Under the pieces are notes generated by a model. The model was not told the origin of the DNA. It ran no database searches and saw only the letters and a program-made list of their open reading frames with translations. A stretch of 64,000 bases of DNA from Eonycteris spelaea (taxonomy: Eukaryota; Chordata; Mammalia; Chiroptera; Pteropodidae). Made by a program: the position numbers and the translations under genes. The stretch lies in NCBI GenBank assembly GCA_003508835.1, contig PUFA01000170.1, positions 2,418,001 to 2,482,000 on the forward strand, read 5' to 3'. Positions 33,055 to 44,708 of the stretch are shown here, one piece after another; positions within the stretch are counted from its first letter, which is position 1, and each line of letters begins with the position of its first letter.

Positions 33055-33622
33055 AACTCATTTTTTATTGTGGCAAAATACACATAACAAAATTTACCAT
33101 TTCAACCGTATTTTTAAGTGTGCAGCTCAGTGACATTGAGTATATTCACATTTGTACTACTATCATTTCCAACCATCTTCAGAATTTTTTCACCTTCCCA
33201 AACTAAAATTCTATACCCTTTAAACATTAACTCCCCAAGTCCACTCTCCTCATCACCTGGCACCCACCATTCTGTTCTTTGTCTCTATGAATTTCCCTAC
33301 CCAATAACCTTATATAAGAATCACACAATATTTGTTTTTCCTGTCTGACTTATTTCATATGCATAACGTCTTCAAGGTTCATCCACATCACAGCATGTGT
33401 CAGAATCTTTCCTTTTTTAAGGCTGAGTAATATTACATTGTAGGCAATATCACATTTTGTTTATTCATTCATCTATTGGTGAACATGTTGGTTATTTTCC
33501 TCTTTTGGCTTTTGTGGAAAATGCTGCTATGAAGATTGCACAAATATGTGTTTGAGTCCCTGGTTTCAATTCCTTAGGGTAAATATCTAATAGTGGAATT
33601 GAAGGATTATATGGTAATTCTT
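33055..33622 (-). mobile_element. L1MB-type L1 3' end
   Basis: Antisense L1: 'ttttttattgtggcaaaata' at the 3' terminus, then 'ccatttcaaccgtattttta', 'gtctctatgaatttccctac', 'gtcttcaaggttcatccaca', 'tttcaattccttagggtaaa' and 'atagtggaattgaaggatta'. A 5'-truncated copy of 3' UTR plus the ORF2 end. Clearer than the L1ME copies, so younger. Confidence 0.8.
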
Positions 33623-34130
33623 TTTTAAAAAATTATTTTTTATTGATGTGAAATCGACAAATATATTAGTTTCAAGTGTATCATATAATGATTAAATCTT
33701 TGTATATACTGCAAAATGATCACCATGATAATTTAACATGTCAAATATGCACTATAGTATTATTAACTATAGTCTGCCATGCTGCCCATTACATCCCTAT
33801 GACTTATTTAGAACTGGAAGTTTGTACCTTTTGACCCCCTTCCCACATTTTACCCACCCACCTCTGGCAACCACCAATCTGTTTTCTTTATCTATGAGCT
33901 TGTTTTGTTGTTGTTGTTAAGATTCTACATGTAAGTAAGAACCTATGGTATTTGTCTTTCTCTGAGTTATTTCGCTTAGCATAATGCCTTCAAGGTACAT
34001 CCCTGCTGTCACAATGGCAAGACTTCATTCTATTCTATGGCTGAACATATTACATTTTATATACCATATTTTATCTATCCATTCATTCATTAATGAACAC
34101 TGGGCACTTAGGTTGCTTCCATATACATCA
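33623..34130 (-). mobile_element. Younger L1 3' end abutting the L1MB copy
   Basis: Antisense L1 with a different 3' end: 'ttattgatgtgaaatcgaca', 'ttagtttcaagtgtatcata', 'ctgccatgctgcccattaca', 'cttagcataatgccttcaag'. It is the same broad type as the 3' ends of the plus-strand L1s at 31.2 and 56.4 kb. It ends in a GATA microsatellite. It may have landed in the L1MB copy, whose continuation is not seen beyond it. Confidence 0.78.
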
Positions 34131-34195
34131 TAGATATAGATAGATATAGATATAGATATAGACATAGATGTATATCTACATATATATCGATAGAT

Positions 34196-34235
<40 letters not shown>

Positions 34236-34240
34236 TAGAT
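34131..34240. repeat. (GATA)n microsatellite
   Basis: Imperfect GATATA units turning into about ten clean GATA units at 34190-34235. Repeated Ile/Tyr/Leu/Ser open frames on the minus strand are a by-product. Confidence 0.95.
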
Positions 34241-34839
34241 AACAACACTAAAGAAAGACTCCAGGTCAACAGCTAAGCAGCTGGCCTGGAGAACAATCAG
34301 GACAGTGGGGAATGGAGATAAAGGTATATCCAAGGGAGGTTTGTGAGAGAAAAATAGAACTAATGGATCATTTAATGTATTTGTGAATTTGGAAAAGACT
34401 AAAAATATGCATTGAATCAACTGGGAAACTACAAAGTAGATCTACAGAAATCTAAATAAGTGAAAAACAAAAACCATTATTAATCTTAGGGAAACAAAAA
34501 GCTCCATGGAACAAAATTATAATCATAATTTATTATATGAATCATCAGTCATAATAATATAATAATGCAACCACTGACTTAATGAACATTATACTATTAA
34601 AATGGGAATATAATGGGAAATAAAAGAGTATAAAATGTTCAGAAACCATAGCAGTAAGTCAATGCCTGAATTTGATAATTCAAGAAAGTGGGATATAAAT
34701 ATTATTTATAAATATAGCAGTAAAAATTTTTTAAAAATTAAGAGTTGTGAGCATCTAGAAGTCATAATCAAGCTGTCTCAAATATCACTTTTCTTGATCT
34801 TAACCACTCCTTATGTACATTTCAATCCATTTACCACAT
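34241..34839. other. Unassigned AT-rich sequence
   Basis: No family recognised. Includes TAATAATATAATAAT-like runs at 34550-34570. Confidence 0.35.
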
Positions 34840-35135
34840 GTCAGCTCCGATGAGTTTTCAAAATGCAAATCTTGTCATTTTCATCCAATTCCCAATACAC
34901 ATGTAGAGTTCTTTGGGAGACTCCCAGTGCCTTAGACTCAAATTTTTCACAGGGTTTGGAAAGCCACACATAGTCAAGTGTCTGCCTCTTTCCAGCTTTC
35001 ATCAGCCTACTCTTTCCCCATTGCCTTCAATGCTTCAGACATACTGACCATATTTTACTTCTTTGAAAATGTCAAACACTCTGTTACTCTGGGGCTTTTA
35101 TGTATGCTGCTTCCATTATTGCAAAACAGTACCCC
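34840..35135 (+). repeat. LINE L2, left part
   Basis: Sense L2 including the end of its ORF: 'tttccagctttcatcagcct', 'gcttcagacatactgaccat', 'gctgcttccattattgcaaa'. It continues at 35285 after an interruption containing a TTTG microsatellite. Confidence 0.55.
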
Positions 35136-35191
35136 ACCCCCCTTTCTACATCCCTTTCACACACAAACATTCTGTGTCATAAAGGTGTATC

Positions 35192-35217
35192 CTTTATTTG
35201 TTTGTTTGTTTGTTTTT
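35192..35217. repeat. (TTTG)n microsatellite
   Basis: Five to six TTTG units. Confidence 0.93.
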
Positions 35218-35284
35218 GTCTTTCAAAAAGGACTGAGTTTGGAGAAAGAAATTGATGACTAGGACATCAAGATATTCTGGTCTG

Positions 35285-35478
35285 ATCTCTCTTTTATAGC
35301 ACATACCCAGTTTTCTATACTTAATTTACTGCCTGTTCCCACAACCTTCCCTCCCCTGTCATTAGACTATAAGCTTCAAAAAATGACAAATATTACCTAT
35401 GTTTGCTTGTGATTGTATATAGTGTGATATTTAGAATATAATAGGTGTTCAATATATATTTTATGATTAAATGAACAA
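35285..35478 (+). repeat. LINE L2 3' end, right part
   Basis: Sense L2 3' end: 'cttttatagcacatacccag', 'cattagactataagcttcaa', 'agtgtgatatttagaatata', 'ataggtgttcaatatatatt'. Confidence 0.65.
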
Positions 35479-35504
35479 AGTAAAAATAGACTAAACATGC
35501 AAGA

Positions 35505-35695
35505 TCTATGTGAGCTCTTATCTAGCTCTGCTACTTACTAGCTATTTGACTTTAAGCCAATCATTTAACAAATCTGTTTGAATTTTTCATCTGTAGATAA
35601 TAATACATAATTCGAAAAAATTGTTATAAAGATTATATGAAACATAATATATATTGAAGTCATTCTTGCTCTGTGTACATGCAATATAAATGTAA
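35505..35695 (+). repeat. MIR SINE fragment
   Basis: Sense MIR core: 'gctctgctacttactagcta', 'tttgactttaagccaatcat', 'ttcatctgtagataataata', 'aaagattatatgaaacataa'. Confidence 0.75.
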
Positions 35696-36971
35696 GCTTT
35701 CTTTCCTTTCCTTTCTTTAAATTATTAATGATAACCTTGGCATATACTTGATCATAACATGTATTCTCTAAACTTAAAAGAAAAAAGGAAAAGAGATGGT
35801 ACCTCATCAAGAGCAGTATGCTTCAAGGTGCAGGAGAATATCTGTGTTCATAGAGTAAAAAGGGCAAGGCTCCACTAAGCTTTAGAGTTTTCAACTCAGT
35901 TCATCATTATTCACATACAAAAACCAAAATAAGTTTAACAGTGGCACAGTTCATAAGTGCAAAATATTTCATTTGTGGTTGGAATAAATGAGACACATAA
36001 TCTCATCAAATGTATATTCATAGGAGTTCCACTCTGCCATCTGTGGGTTTTCACATATTTCAGTGTAACTGAATTTCTAACAAGAAAACCCAGCTCTCAA
36101 GGACATTATATAAATTTGTGACATGACTGACTGTAGGACACTTGCTGGGAAGGTAAAATAATGAACAAGTTAGATTTTTTTTCCATCTATCTAGGAGATT
36201 CATCTGCTCAGATGTAATAGTGATGATAATTAATCATAATTATGCATTATGACATATTATTATGACAGTTAAGGTTATAATTTAATGTCACACCCTTTTA
36301 ATTCAATAAGTTATTAATACATTAAAAATCTTTTGCTTAATGGTTTACATTGATGGTATGAAAATTATACACTCAGATAAAAAATAAACCCATGGCTTGA
36401 GTGACAAACTAGATATTAAATTTAGATTCCAAATAGATATTAATTCTGAGGATTCTTAGGTAATTCCCTTAAATTTTCACCCATGCATTATATGTGTGTG
36501 TGTTCTCTGTCTCTCTGAAATACTTGTTCACTACTTCACCAAGGAGTTTGTTTTTAAAAATTTCCCTCACCAGTTATTTATTTATTTATTTATTTTACAT
36601 TGGCTCTTTTGATATCATCCAACTGTTCTCTCTTCATGCCCAGACTGGAGCTAAAGTGAAAGCATATATGAGCCTAAGACACAGGTCTGGACAGAAAAAA
36701 AAAAAAAAGAGAGAGAATAGGAAGCTAGTTTGATAATACTGGCAGCTTGCCAAGTCTCTATTATTTTGATGTGATTTCCCTTGAATCTAGCTAGAAAAAT
36801 TGTTGGTACCTTAGCCATTCTAAATCCCATGGCAACCCCTTCTGAGTAATCTCCCTCTTCATTAGAGTACTGAATCCCCTGTTTACAGACAGCACTGTAG
36901 GTCAACACAAGCTCTCCAAAGTGAGTGAAAATACTAACCTAGCTTCTATTCAGTCAAATCAGTCACTTAGA
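35696..36971. other. Unassigned stretch
   Basis: No named repeat except a TTTA microsatellite at 36574-36597 and an A run at 36694-36708. No gene. Confidence 0.35.
36574..36597. repeat. (TTTA)n microsatellite
   Basis: Six TTTA units. Confidence 0.93.
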
Positions 36972-37128
36972 TCAGTGCTTCTGAAAATTTAATGTGCCCA
37001 TGAATCACCTTGTGACCTGGTTAAAATGCAGATTGTAATTGGGAAGGTTGGGGTGGGGAGGCAGGGGAAGAGATTCTGCATTTCTAACAAGGTACTGGGT
37101 CCTGACCATATTTTGACTAACAAGGACC
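36972..37128 (+). repeat. MER5A-type hAT MITE
   Basis: Starts 'cagtgcttctgaaaatttaa', then 'catgaatcaccttgtgacct', 'ggttaaaatgcagattgtaa', 'ttctgcatttctaacaaggt', and ends near 'ttttgactaacaagga'. This follows the MER5A order throughout. Non-autonomous DNA transposon, about 157 bp of the usual 190. Confidence 0.8.
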
Positions 37129-37374
37129 GTGAGTATCATGTATTCTCCTAAACAAAACTTCACTGATGCCATTAACTGACTTACTTCTCTATCTCTCTTT
37201 TCTACTTCCTGATTCCCACACTTTTACCTCTCTGCTCACATTAAAAATAAAGGAAAAAAGATAATTTAATCATCATGAACCAGACATATAGAATACAAAA
37301 AACTTCAGGAAGTATTTATTTGATTCTACAAGTTTTCTAATTCTAAGAAAAAATAGCATGGCGAACACACACTG
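37129..37374. other. Unassigned sequence
   Basis: Short spacer, nothing recognised. Confidence 0.35.
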
Positions 37375-37580
37375 GCTGTTTAATTTTATAGAACTGAGTG
37401 TGAATTCTCAATATACCTCTTAATAGCCAGGGAAATTTTAGGATAAGTTACTTATCTCATGTCAGTCTTCTCATTCATAGAATGATGATAAAACATCTAC
37501 TTCATGGAATTTTTGTGAAGCCTAAATAAAATAACATAAAATAGTTTCTGGCATACTATAGGTTCTTGATAAATGTTGGG
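37375..37580 (+). repeat. MIR SINE fragment
   Basis: Sense MIR 3' two thirds: 'gataagttacttatctcatg', 'tcagtcttctcattcataga', 'gaagcctaaataaaataaca', 'gcatactataggttcttgat'. Confidence 0.7.
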
Positions 37581-37631
37581 ACACAGTGATCAGATATTAT
37601 GCCCAGCTCAATGGAATTACTCAATATTATA

Positions 37632-38122
37632 AAAAATAATTTTTAAAATTTTAAATTACAGTTGACACTCAATATTAATTTATATTAGTTTCAGGTATAT
37701 AACATAGTGATTAGACATGTAATTTATGAAGTGATCCCCCTGATTAAGCTAGTATTCATCTGACACTATACATAGCTATACAATATTATTAACTATATTC
37801 CCTATGCTGTACTTTACATCCCTTTCACAATTTCATAGCCACCAATTTGTACTTCTTAATCCCTTCACCTTTTTCACCCAGCCTTCCAAAACCCTCCCAC
37901 CTGACAACTATCAGTTTGTTCTCTGTATCTATGAGTCTGTCTATGTTCTGTTCATTTTGTTATTTAGATTCCACATATAAGTGAAATAATATGATATTTG
38001 CCTTTCTCTGTCTGACTTACTTCATTTAGCATAATACCCTCTAGGTCTATCCATGTCATTGCAAATGGTAAGATGCCTTTTTTTTTTTTTATGGCCAAGT
38101 AATATTCAAAAATTATTTTTAA
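37632..38122 (-). mobile_element. 5'-truncated L1 with target-site duplication
   Basis: Antisense L1 3' end (body 37647-38107): 'acagttgacactcaatatta', 'ttagtttcaggtatataaca', 'ccctatgctgtactttacat', 'ctgtctgacttacttcattt'. It is flanked by 15-base repeats AAAAATAATTTTTAA (37632-37646) and AAAAATTATTTTTAA (38108-38122), 14 of 15 identical. A T run at 38077-38090 lies near the truncated 5' end. The 3' end type is that of Laurasiatherian L1s. Confidence 0.75.
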
Positions 38123-39300
38123 GTTGGAATTTAGTATGCTAAATATGCCAAAGTTTAAGCAAGTGCTTTAAAAAAATTTCAAGGCATTATTAACTGTTTG
38201 GCAAAGAGTCTATTTTTAAATTTTGATTTTCATTTGAGATGAATTATTTTGTATTATAAAGTGGCTATGTGGCAGATTTCTTAATCAGCTTTCACCGCCA
38301 TTGAAATACATTTGTTAATTGGAAACAAAATAAGTGGCTTAAAATTTCTATTGATGCAGCAACTCTACTTAACATTTTAAAATGGTGCTTGAAAATAAAT
38401 AGGTATGTGTCAAAAAGGACTTCATGAGCAGCTAAATTTGAAGACCCTTCCCAAAATCACTAGTGCATCCAGATATATCAATGCATTAATAAAATGGTCT
38501 CTAGTAATTTGCTGCTAATCAGTTTTAAGAAAAAGATGACAGGAAGGTATTTTTAAAGAGTTTTGCTGTTCATATGAATTTGCGTTATGAGAACTGACTC
38601 ACCATTTAAATTCAACTATATAGAATCGTGTGCTATTGATTCAGACAGACCTTGACCTGGGGAATATACTTGCCTTAATTGGGGAAACCAGCTTTTAGTT
38701 TGGAAATGTTGTCTTTCAGTATCTCTACTTTTTGACAACAAAACAGAAAGATTAGGAAAGCATATTATGATTTAATGGCATACAGCTTTACACAAAATGT
38801 TCATGCTAAGGAGAGCATGACAACCTCCCTTCCTCAAGACAATCAAGCCATACTTTGAAGATATTTTTAACCTCCTCCTCCCTGCACAATTTAATTCACA
38901 TTTTGAGGTAAGCACACTGGTTTCAGCACTGGTTTCTTTTCCATGTCACTATTGTCTTTGGAATGAAAATGCCATCTGACTTTCCTGCAACATCTTAGAT
39001 TTGGAGGTATGAAAATATGCTGCTGGCATGTGATTCAAACTGTTAGTATGTACGTGATTCAGAATTGTAAATTTGTTAAATACATGTGGAGAACATCTTC
39101 CTTAGTGATGCTTTCTCTTTTCATTCCCACAAATGGCAAAACAGAGCACTGTGATGAAAAGAGCATGTTGTCTAAGAAGGTATTCTCCAGTTGGAAAGAT
39201 GCCAAATTTCATGGCTGAGAACAGAGCTTTCAGCCTAATATTGAATTTTATTTTCTTCAAGAAACAGCAGTTTCTTGTTTTAAAGTTATCTCCCTCCATC

Positions 39301-39446
39301 TCTAGATAGATCTGTAGATCTCTATATATCTATAAGATATAGACCCAAATCACACAGGAATGGATAGGTATGTATATGATAGATTACAGATGATAGATAG
39401 ATATATAGATAGATGATTGATAGATGATAGACAGACAGACACACAT
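39301..39446. repeat. GATA/GACA compound microsatellite
   Basis: Irregular TAGA, GATA and CAGA units, with an intervening stretch at 39340-39358, ending in GACAGACAGACACACA. Followed by a CT-rich tract to about 39500. Confidence 0.9.
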
Positions 39447-40363
39447 TCTCTTCCTCTTTCTCCCTGTCTCTCTGTTGCTCTTAGGCCCTCTCTTCCTACT
39501 TCCCAATCCCATGTATTAGTGAAAATAAAAAAGTACATTATATAGTCATCAGAATTAATCTATAGGAATTTCATCTTTGAAAGGGACTATTAAGCTTGAT
39601 AATTTTTTTAATGGTGTCTTCTTTTGGTTCAAGGCATAAAACAGAAAACTGCATTTTCAGAAAAGTTTCCATAATCTCTAATATGCTTATACACACACAC
39701 ACACACGAATCTGATTTAAAATGTAGCCAACTCTTGATTATTCTGTGAACAGAAAATCAGGAAATCTGCACAATTCATTTAAATCCACAGATTATTTTTT
39801 AAAAATCTTATCTGATCCAATTGGTTCAACTTTCTTCTCAAATTTCATCAGAATTGCTTACAACTAGCAAAAACTTCATTTGAAATCTGAAAGCTTTGTT
39901 TACTTTCTGTCCTTTTTACAAAAACTGAAATGCATCCCCCTAAAAAAAATCAGGAAAGGATTAGAGAAAAATTGCTAAATTTAGGTCCAGATATTACAGG
40001 CATAACATAATTTGACCCCAAATTAAAAATAAGATGTATGTTTTATGGCTATGAATCAAGTCACAACATGGTTATGTGATTATACATACACACAAATACA
40101 AATAAATTTATACATACACATACATTAATAGCATTTTTATTATGTATCAATTTCTTCTGCCTGCAATAGCATCTGACACACTCTTTACATGGAAAACCAT
40201 AATTCCTTTAAGACAGCTCAGATGATATAGCTCTCTTCTGTGAAATCTCCCAAGACTAAGACGACAAACTTAAAAAAAAAAAACTTTTTAAAAATATAAT
40301 CTACCTATATACTTATTTTTGTCCCCTTTTCACAATGTCAGGTTTTGAAAGGTAAAAGTATGT

Positions 40364-40399
40364 GTACACACACACACACACACACACACCACACACACT
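40364..40399. repeat. (CA)n microsatellite
   Basis: CA repeat interrupted once by CCA. Confidence 0.94.
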
Positions 40400-40570
40400 T
40401 AAGAATATACACATTCTTAAAATTTCACAAGTTTCTTCTCATTCTAAGAAGTCCATGTGCCAAAGATCTAATAGGCAAACTGCTGAAAATAATTAATTTC
40501 ATAATAATTTATAAGTTCACAAATCCTATCATCTCCAATGATTAGAACTTAAAGCAAACGACATTATTTG

Positions 40571-40603
40571 AGTGTGTGTGTGTGTGTGCGTGTTGTGTGT
40601 GTT
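40571..40603. repeat. (TG)n microsatellite
   Basis: TG repeat with a CGTGT interruption. Together with the CA tract 170 bp upstream it forms an inverted pair of complementary tracts. Confidence 0.94.
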
Positions 40604-42269
40604 GCATGGCAAAAGTACCCACTCAAGTACTTTTATAAGTATTCAACATCTGTCAAAGCAAATTGGGACAAAATTCATGCTCAAAGAGTCATAATAAAAG
40701 TGAATAAGCCTTATTAAGCCATACCATACATATGGGAAAAACCATGAATGGTGTAAAAGTACAATGCAATCCATACTGATTTTATTACACAAGGACTTAA
40801 GTGCTATTTACCTAAGATTAGCAATATACTACGATTACTCTCTTCCCGGGAAGTCACTAAATGAAACAGTTCAATATCACAACAGGGACATTGTTGCTTT
40901 TGATGGGCATAATTTTAGGTAAAGAAATTGCTTCCAGTGACCTTCCTGCTTTTGTGAATGTTTTATAGTATATTTTCAACATAATATTGTCTATAGCTAA
41001 AGTTCTCTTCATTATTTCTACGTATAAACAAGAATTTTCCTGGTTATGTGTACCACCCATCTGAATTCTAAAAGTTCAAAACAGTAAGTAATTTTACATT
41101 CTTAGCCACCAAAAATAACTGCTTATTATTTTATTTGTGATTCTATAATTTTTACTAATGCTAGCTGTAAGAAGAAATCATAATGCAATACCCCAGCTTT
41201 AATTTCAAGAAATGCAGACAGGAATTTCAGGTAGTTAGTTTTTCTTATGGACTAGTATCTTTTAACATATTGAAAAGACTAGACAAGCTCTTACAATGAT
41301 AACAGAAGTACCTTATACATTTTCATTGACATCAAGTTGCCAATGACATTACTGAATTGACAAGGTAATGGTTTTCACACATACATCTATTGACACCATA
41401 ATATCAGAAGTGTCAGACACAATGAAAGTGTCTCCTACAAGATCTAATAATAGTATTAAAAAAAATAGAAAAGTAAATGCGGAGGGCTATGATAATATAA
41501 TATTATGTTTAGTAACATTTCTAATTGTCCATAAATTCATCTGATTTCTAATGGACTCCTGTTGCAGACACCACCTTTCATACACACAAATTTAGGGAAG
41601 GGGAAAGGTGAGAGAATTGGAGGTGGTGAGTGTTAAGGCTATTGTGATACATATAAAAATAAACTTTATCTAGAATTGGCATTTATAAAATACAATGTAC
41701 AATTGTTCAAAACTAGGAACAGGCTGTAGTAATGAGAAAATAGTCAAGGAACTCACACCACTTTGGTATTTTAGGTTAATTGCTTTATTATTAATACAGA
41801 GAGGCTGCACATTAGTTCTGTATAATTAGACAGAAATTATGCAGTGTTTGGTATTTGTAGCAAAATTCTGTAGTTAGCTATAACTTTTTGCTGAACCTAA
41901 TATAAAAAAATAAAGAATTACAATCTTTAAAGGAGATACATATTTGGCATCAGAGCATAACTGAAACAAAAGCTGATATATGACAGATTTTCATTATTAT
42001 GTGAGGTAACTTAACTTGATCATATCTGCATGACAGGGTATTAGTAAATACTAGGTTATATTAACTGGAAGCATCTCCAGTGGCCAGAGAGTTAATGTAT
42101 TTTCTTTAATTAATGAGTACTTTATTTCTGGATTACCTGGTTCAGTTTACAACCTTAAATTAAGACTTTTTAGAAAAGTAGCTGCAACTGGACCTTTCTG
42201 TGACCTTAGTTAAAATTATGCTTATCTAAACAACAATTTTTAATATCTATAAACTTTAGTGTATCCTGC

Positions 42270-42605
42270 ATTTCAAAGAAGTGCCAAGCATTGGAGATAA
42301 GGAGATGACCAAGAGAGACATGGCCTCTGTCCTGTAGATCTTACATTTCCTTGGGGAAGACAGAAGCTGAATAGCTAACTTCTCAGTTGTTATTTGATTA
42401 CAGGACAGTTCAAATGTATCCTAGAGAAATCAAATAAACAGGCAAACTAGTGTAGGAGAAAGGCAAGGTTTTTCAGAAAAATGGCATTTGTTCTTAAACC
42501 TGAAAACTAAGGAGACTAGCTAGCAAAAAGAGAAGTGATAAGGAAAATATTTGGAGTAAAAGGAACAATTCCTTTGAAAGCCTTGAGGTACAAAGTGTAA
42601 ATATA
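42270..42605 (-). repeat. LINE L2 3' region
   Basis: Antisense L2: 'acatggcctctgtcctgtag', 'atcttacatttccttgggga', 'gaaaaatggcatttgttctt', 'ctttgaaagccttgaggtac'. It covers the reversed 3' UTR and the end of the ORF. Confidence 0.65.
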
Positions 42606-42979
42606 GATTAGGTCGGCACTCCGTGTTCCTTTAAAAATGTGTTTATTTTCATTCTGCATATTTGAGTGAAATAAATACACCACAGTTAAGGAAGCTACGA
42701 AGAAAGTGTATCGTCCACTTTTCTGTATGTTGGCTACTGCTGCCAGCTCAGTGTATCTGGGAAACTAACTTGGGGGGCTTCCATCATGTTGTCATTTTGA
42801 AAGTTTTGACATGTTTTTCCCTCTCCCTTCCCTAATTTATCTCAGAATGTTTCTGCTTAAAAGACCAAGGATTGGGTTGATTTGTTAAAAGTGAATTTAA
42901 TTTCTAGCTAATTATATTACTTATATCTTGAACTTATTTGTTTCTAAAATTCCTGTTAGAAGGAGGCAAATATCCTTTC

Positions 42980-43130
42980 AAAAGACATGTGCCAGGCTGG
43001 AACTATAATAATGAATAAAACATAACATAACAGTGTCCTGCCCTCATAAAACTTACCAACAGGAAGTCAAATAAAGCACAGCAATTACAAGATATAAAAC
43101 TGTGAAATTATAAAATATTTTTAAAATATG
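42980..43130 (-). repeat. LINE L2 3' fragment
   Basis: Antisense L2: 'acatgtgccaggctggaact', 'ctgccctcataaaacttacc', followed by the A-rich segment. Confidence 0.55.
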
Positions 43131-43269
43131 AATTAGCACCTTGAGAGTGCAAGGATGAGAGAATTATTTCTGAAAATATACTCTCTACTAGACATTACAC
43201 TAAGACTTAGAACTATTTAACACATAGGCTGTTGACATCACCATTTCAAAACCAGATTTACTGCAGATG

Positions 43270-43320
43270 ATTTAATGTTTATTGAGCACCCACCATATAA
43301 AGTATTGTAGTTGTACTATT
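43270..43320 (-). repeat. L2/MIR 3' terminal fragment
   Basis: Contains 'aatgtttattgagcacccac', the antisense 3' end shared by L2 and MIR. Confidence 0.5.
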
Positions 43321-43324
43321 ACTC

Positions 43325-43670
43325 TTTTAATGCAGCCTCACCACTCCAGCCTCCTTGATGTGCCCTGAAATTGCCAAGCATACTCCCTTCTCAGTTTTGC
43401 ACTTGCAGTTTCCTCTTTGTAAATGTTCTCCTAAGTTATCTCTAGGATCACTCTCTAGCTTCCTTCTCAATGTCAACCTCTCAGTTAGACATTTTTTAAC
43501 CATCCTTTTTAAAATTGCCCCCAACCTCTCATATCCCATCTCTACTCCATACTTCAGTTATCTCCAAAGAAAAGGTTTATTATCTAACATGCTAAATAGT
43601 TTATATATATTTATATTTATTTCCTGTTTTCCTTATCATGTATAAGCTCCTTGTATTCAGAAACATATCC
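43325..43670 (+). repeat. LINE L2 3' region
   Basis: Sense L2 including the last ORF codons: 'tttgcacttgcagtttcctc', 'ttagacattttttaaccatc', 'tatttatatttatttcctgt', 'atgtataagctccttgtatt'. The open frame of 96 codons here is a remnant of that layout and not a gene. Confidence 0.65.
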
Positions 43671-43884
43671 TATGATGATGAGGTCATTAGCTTCATTTTT
43701 ATATATACAGATTACAGAGAATTATTGATTTAGCTGCTTGATCATTTGATGGAGTTGATAATCCTTTTTTTTTTTTTTACCTTACTTGCCAAGATAAATT
43801 TGGATAAATTAGGCCAAACCTAAGTAAGTAATTAACGATTTGAGAAAATGAGAAATTTTAAATATGAAGAATAAAATACCATTA

Positions 43885-44058
43885 AAATTGTTTTTTATTA
43901 CAAAAGCAATCATGTTTATTACAGGAAAAAATAGAAAACAGATAAAAAAGAAAAACACAAATGATATTCTCAAAGCTAAACTATAATCACTGTTAATATT
44001 ATGATAATTTCTATCTCAAAAATAGCATTGTAGTCTTCATACTACTATGTAACTTAGT
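43885..44058 (-). repeat. L1ME 3' end, part 1 of 3
   Basis: Antisense old L1: 'tttttattacaaaagcaatc', then 'aaaatagaaaacagataaaa', then 'aaactataatcactgttaat'. Interrupted on its right by an LTR-like block. Confidence 0.6.
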
Positions 44059-44061
44059 CAA

Positions 44062-44544
44062 TGTCCTACATGCATCAGATGCTCAGGCCACTTTCTGAGT
44101 GGGCTCTGACATACCTCACATAGGCACACCCAACGTGCCTTGCAGATGCTCACAGATCAACCCACTCAGTGTTCATCCCACTAATGAGTAACCTGGAAGT
44201 ATGGAGAAGGTAATTTCTCATGGGGAAGAAATGACTAATGGGATACAGAAGTGAGTATATACATTTTCTCCTCTTACCACTCCCAACACTCACCCTACAG
44301 AGTTTAGATATGGAGCATTTATGGCTTCATGAGAACTCAGCCTCACTGATCTAGTCATTGGTTTTGCTTGGCAGTGACATAACCATAATGCCTTTTCCTC
44401 CTGTTGACTCTCTCTTCTTCCCAACCTCACTAACTCTGTACTTCACTTCTGACTCCTGGGACTGCAATTCCTAATAAAATAACAACACATAAGTCATCTA
44501 CTGTTAGATTTGCTTCCTGTGGAACCCAAGTTAAGATACCTCAT
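44062..44544 (+). repeat. Probable LTR inserted into an L1ME
   Basis: A roughly 480-bp block interrupts the L1ME. Its right end, 'actgcaattcctaataaaat' then 'tttgcttcctgtggaaccca' and 'agttaagata', resembles the polyadenylation region and 3' end of an ERVL-type LTR. No internal viral genes are present, so it would be a solitary LTR. The family name is not known and the ends are approximate. Confidence 0.4.
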
Positions 44545-44545
44545 T

Positions 44546-44604
44546 TCCCAAAATATATATTAAACACCTTTTTCTATTACTGTCAATTCTTTTCTACATA
44601 ATGG
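44546..44604 (-). repeat. L1ME 3' end, part 2 of 3
   Basis: Short continuation of the antisense L1: 'cctttttctattactgtcaa' then 'ttcttttctacataatgg'. It ends where an L2-like tail begins. Confidence 0.45.
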
Positions 44605-44708
44605 AAATTCAGTAGGATCACAACTCTGTCTTCCTTATTGCTTTATATCCAGTTCCTAGGGCAGTTTCTGACATATAGTAGGTGCCTGATATATTTCCAA
44701 TGAATATA
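44605..44708 (+). repeat. L2-type 3' tail inside an L1ME
   Basis: Sense tail: 'ttgctttatatccagttcct', 'ctgacatatagtaggtgcct', 'gatatatttccaatgaat'. Confidence 0.6.

Larger units (their letters stand above)
38123..42269. other. Long repeat-poor stretch with microsatellites
   Basis: About 4.1 kb in which only simple repeats are recognised: GATA/GACA at 39301-39446, CA at 39691-39706, CA at 40364-40399 and TG at 40571-40603. The parts 38123-39290 and 41100-42265 look like ordinary unique mammalian DNA. No exons, splice-flanked frames or RNA genes were identified. Confidence 0.4.

Noticed and set aside
34131..34240. CRISPR-like array
   Set aside because: It is a tetranucleotide microsatellite in eukaryotic DNA with no spacers.
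34025..34420. 131-codon minus-strand frame rich in Ile, Tyr, Leu and Ser
   Set aside because: It is produced by the GATA tract plus L1 3' sequence.
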